The position numbers and the translations under genes were made by a program. A stretch of DNA of 5,879 nt from Candidatus Thermokryptus sp. (GTDB lineage Bacteria; Bacteroidota; Ignavibacteria; Kryptoniales; Kryptoniaceae): NCBI GenBank assembly GCA_028276305.1, contig JAPYWO010000103.1, positions 1 to 5,879 on the forward strand, read 5' to 3'. Within the stretch, counting starts at the first letter, position 1. Every line of letters starts with the position of its first letter. Under the pieces are notes generated by a model. That model saw only the letters and a list, made by a program, of their open reading frames with translations. It was not told the origin of the DNA and ran no database searches. Shown piece by piece: positions 4,951 to 5,879 of this stretch.

Positions 4951-5879
4951 TTTTATTTAACCGAAACACAAAAGCAAGTTAAGCAACTTGCAAGGGATTT
5001 CGCGGAGAAAGAAATCGCACCGTTTGTTAGAAAATACGACGAAAAAGGCGAATTCCCGTTTGAAATAATGAAAAAACTCGGAGAAATTGGTTTCCTTGGG
5101 ATAACATTTCCAGAGGAATATGGTGGCTCCGGGTTGAAATACCTTGATTATGTTGTTATAATTGAGGAAATAAGTAGAGTAGATCCATCTATAGGGTTGA
5201 GCGTTGCTGCTCATAATGGTCTTTGCACGAATCATATATATTGCTTTGGTGATGAAAATCAAAAGCGAAAGTATTTACCCGAACTTTGCACAGGAAAAAA
5301 AATAGGGGCTTGGGCTTTAACAGAACCACAAGCTGGAAGCGATGCAGCAAATTTATTAACAACAGCGGTTAAAGAAAACAACCATTACATATTGAACGGT
5401 AACAAAGTTTTTACAACTCATGGAAGCGTTGGCGATGTAATCGTCGTTATGGCCGTAACTGATAAAACCAAAGGCAAGAACGGCATATCATCTTTTATAG
5501 TTGAAAAGGGTTATGATGGACTTATAGTTGGAAAAAAGGAAGACAAGCTTGGGATGAGGGCAAGTGATACTTGTTCATTAATTTTTGATAATTGTAAAGT
5601 TCCGGTTGAAAATTTAATTGGAGAAGAGGGTCAAGGTTATAAACAAGCAATGGAGATACTCGCTGGCGGAAGGATAGGCATCGCAGCGTTGTCAGTTGGT
5701 CTTGCACAAGGTGCTTTTGAGTTAAGTTTAAAATATTCAAAGGAAAGAAAAGCGTTTGGCAAGTATATTGCTGAGTTTCAAGCTATTCAGTGGAAACTCG
5801 CAGATATGGCCACGCAAATAGAATCAGCAAGGTTGCTTACTTATAAAGCAGCATATTTAAAAGATCAAGGCAAGGATTA
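4945..5879 (+). CDS. Acyl-CoA dehydrogenase (3' truncated by window end)
   Basis: This is an FAD flavoenzyme that introduces the C2-C3 double bond into acyl-CoA and passes electrons to electron-transfer flavoprotein. The window holds 311 residues of the usual roughly 380. The N-terminal helical domain runs from LTETQKQVKQLARDFAEKEI to GEIGFLGITFPEEYGGSG. The beta-domain follows with signature ALTEPQAGSD (124-133), which contacts FAD and substrate, and NKVFTTHGSVGD (153-164), where H159 replaces the common Asn of the FITNG motif. The C-terminal helical domain begins near IGEEGQGYKQAMEIL and includes RKAFGKYIAEFQAIQWKLAD (268-287), the FAD-binding RxxFG motif. The catalytic glutamate lies beyond the edge in short/medium-chain enzymes, so chain-length class cannot be judged. 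ATG 4945 is the first start after the in-frame meaB TAA, 21 bases downstream, with no Shine-Dalgarno. Its place after meaB suggests branched-chain or short-chain acyl-CoA catabolism (inference). Confidence 0.93.
   Translation, partial: MDFYLTETQKQVKQLARDFAEKEIAPFVRKYDEKGEFPFEIMKKLGEIGFLGITFPEEYGGSGLKYLDYVVIIEEISRVDPSIGLSVAAHNGLCTNHIYCFGDENQKRKYLPELCTGKKIGAWALTEPQAGSDAANLLTTAVKENNHYILNGNKVFTTHGSVGDVIVVMAVTDKTKGKNGISSFIVEKGYDGLIVGKKEDKLGMRASDTCSLIFDNCKVPVENLIGEEGQGYKQAMEILAGGRIGIAALSVGLAQGAFELSLKYSKERKAFGKYIAEFQAIQWKLADMATQIESARLLTYKAAYLKDQGKD

Noticed and set aside
4957..5262. 101-codon open frame on the minus strand
   Set aside because: It is antisense to the acyl-CoA dehydrogenase N-terminal domain, resembles no family I recognise and has no start context.

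Overview
The window is compact bacterial DNA with every protein gene on the + strand and one RNA gene (tmRNA) on the - strand. Protein genes are AT-rich: a 60-base sample in the epimerase gene is about 37% G+C. The tmRNA is about 52% G+C by hand count. Such a gap between structural RNA and coding DNA is typical of thermophiles. None of the three clean ATG starts (923, 3021, 4945) has a Shine-Dalgarno sequence, and upstream bases are A/T-rich, as in the Bacteroidota/Chlorobiota/Ignavibacteriota (FCB) lineage. My best guess is a thermophilic or moderately thermophilic FCB-group bacterium. That is inference only, because no taxonomic marker is complete enough to prove it.

Layout: (1) 1-365, the 3' end of accD (acetyl-CoA carboxylase beta subunit), reading off the left edge. 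(2) 392-752, minus strand, a complete ssrA (tmRNA) convergent with accD. It has a readable tag (ANYNYALAA), four pseudoknots, the tRNA-like ends and no encoded CCA. (3) 753-922, an AT-rich gap between the divergent ssrA and peptidase genes that should hold both promoters. (4) 923-3024, a glutamate-carboxypeptidase-II-like M28 metallopeptidase split in two by an apparent single-base frameshift. Positions 923-2545 encode the catalytic and PA parts; 2539-3024 encode the dimerisation domain. (5) 3021-3959, a GalE-type nucleotide-sugar epimerase. (6) about 3916-4923, MeaB/ArgK GTPase with a non-ATG start inside the epimerase gene. (7) 4945 to the right edge, an acyl-CoA dehydrogenase cut off by the window.

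From 923 onward the genes overlap or are about 20 bases apart, so they look like one transcription unit: peptidase, epimerase, MeaB, acyl-CoA dehydrogenase. MeaB (chaperone of B12-dependent methylmalonyl-CoA mutase) beside an acyl-CoA dehydrogenase suggests branched-chain amino-acid, odd-chain or propionate catabolism. The peptidase could supply amino acids, but that link is inferred. The mutase itself is not in the window. I see no mobile element, CRISPR array or prophage, and no convincing novel multi-gene system. The points most worth a second look are the split peptidase gene, the tmRNA details, the non-ATG start of meaB and a repeated TCCATTAAAA motif at the acyl-CoA dehydrogenase start.
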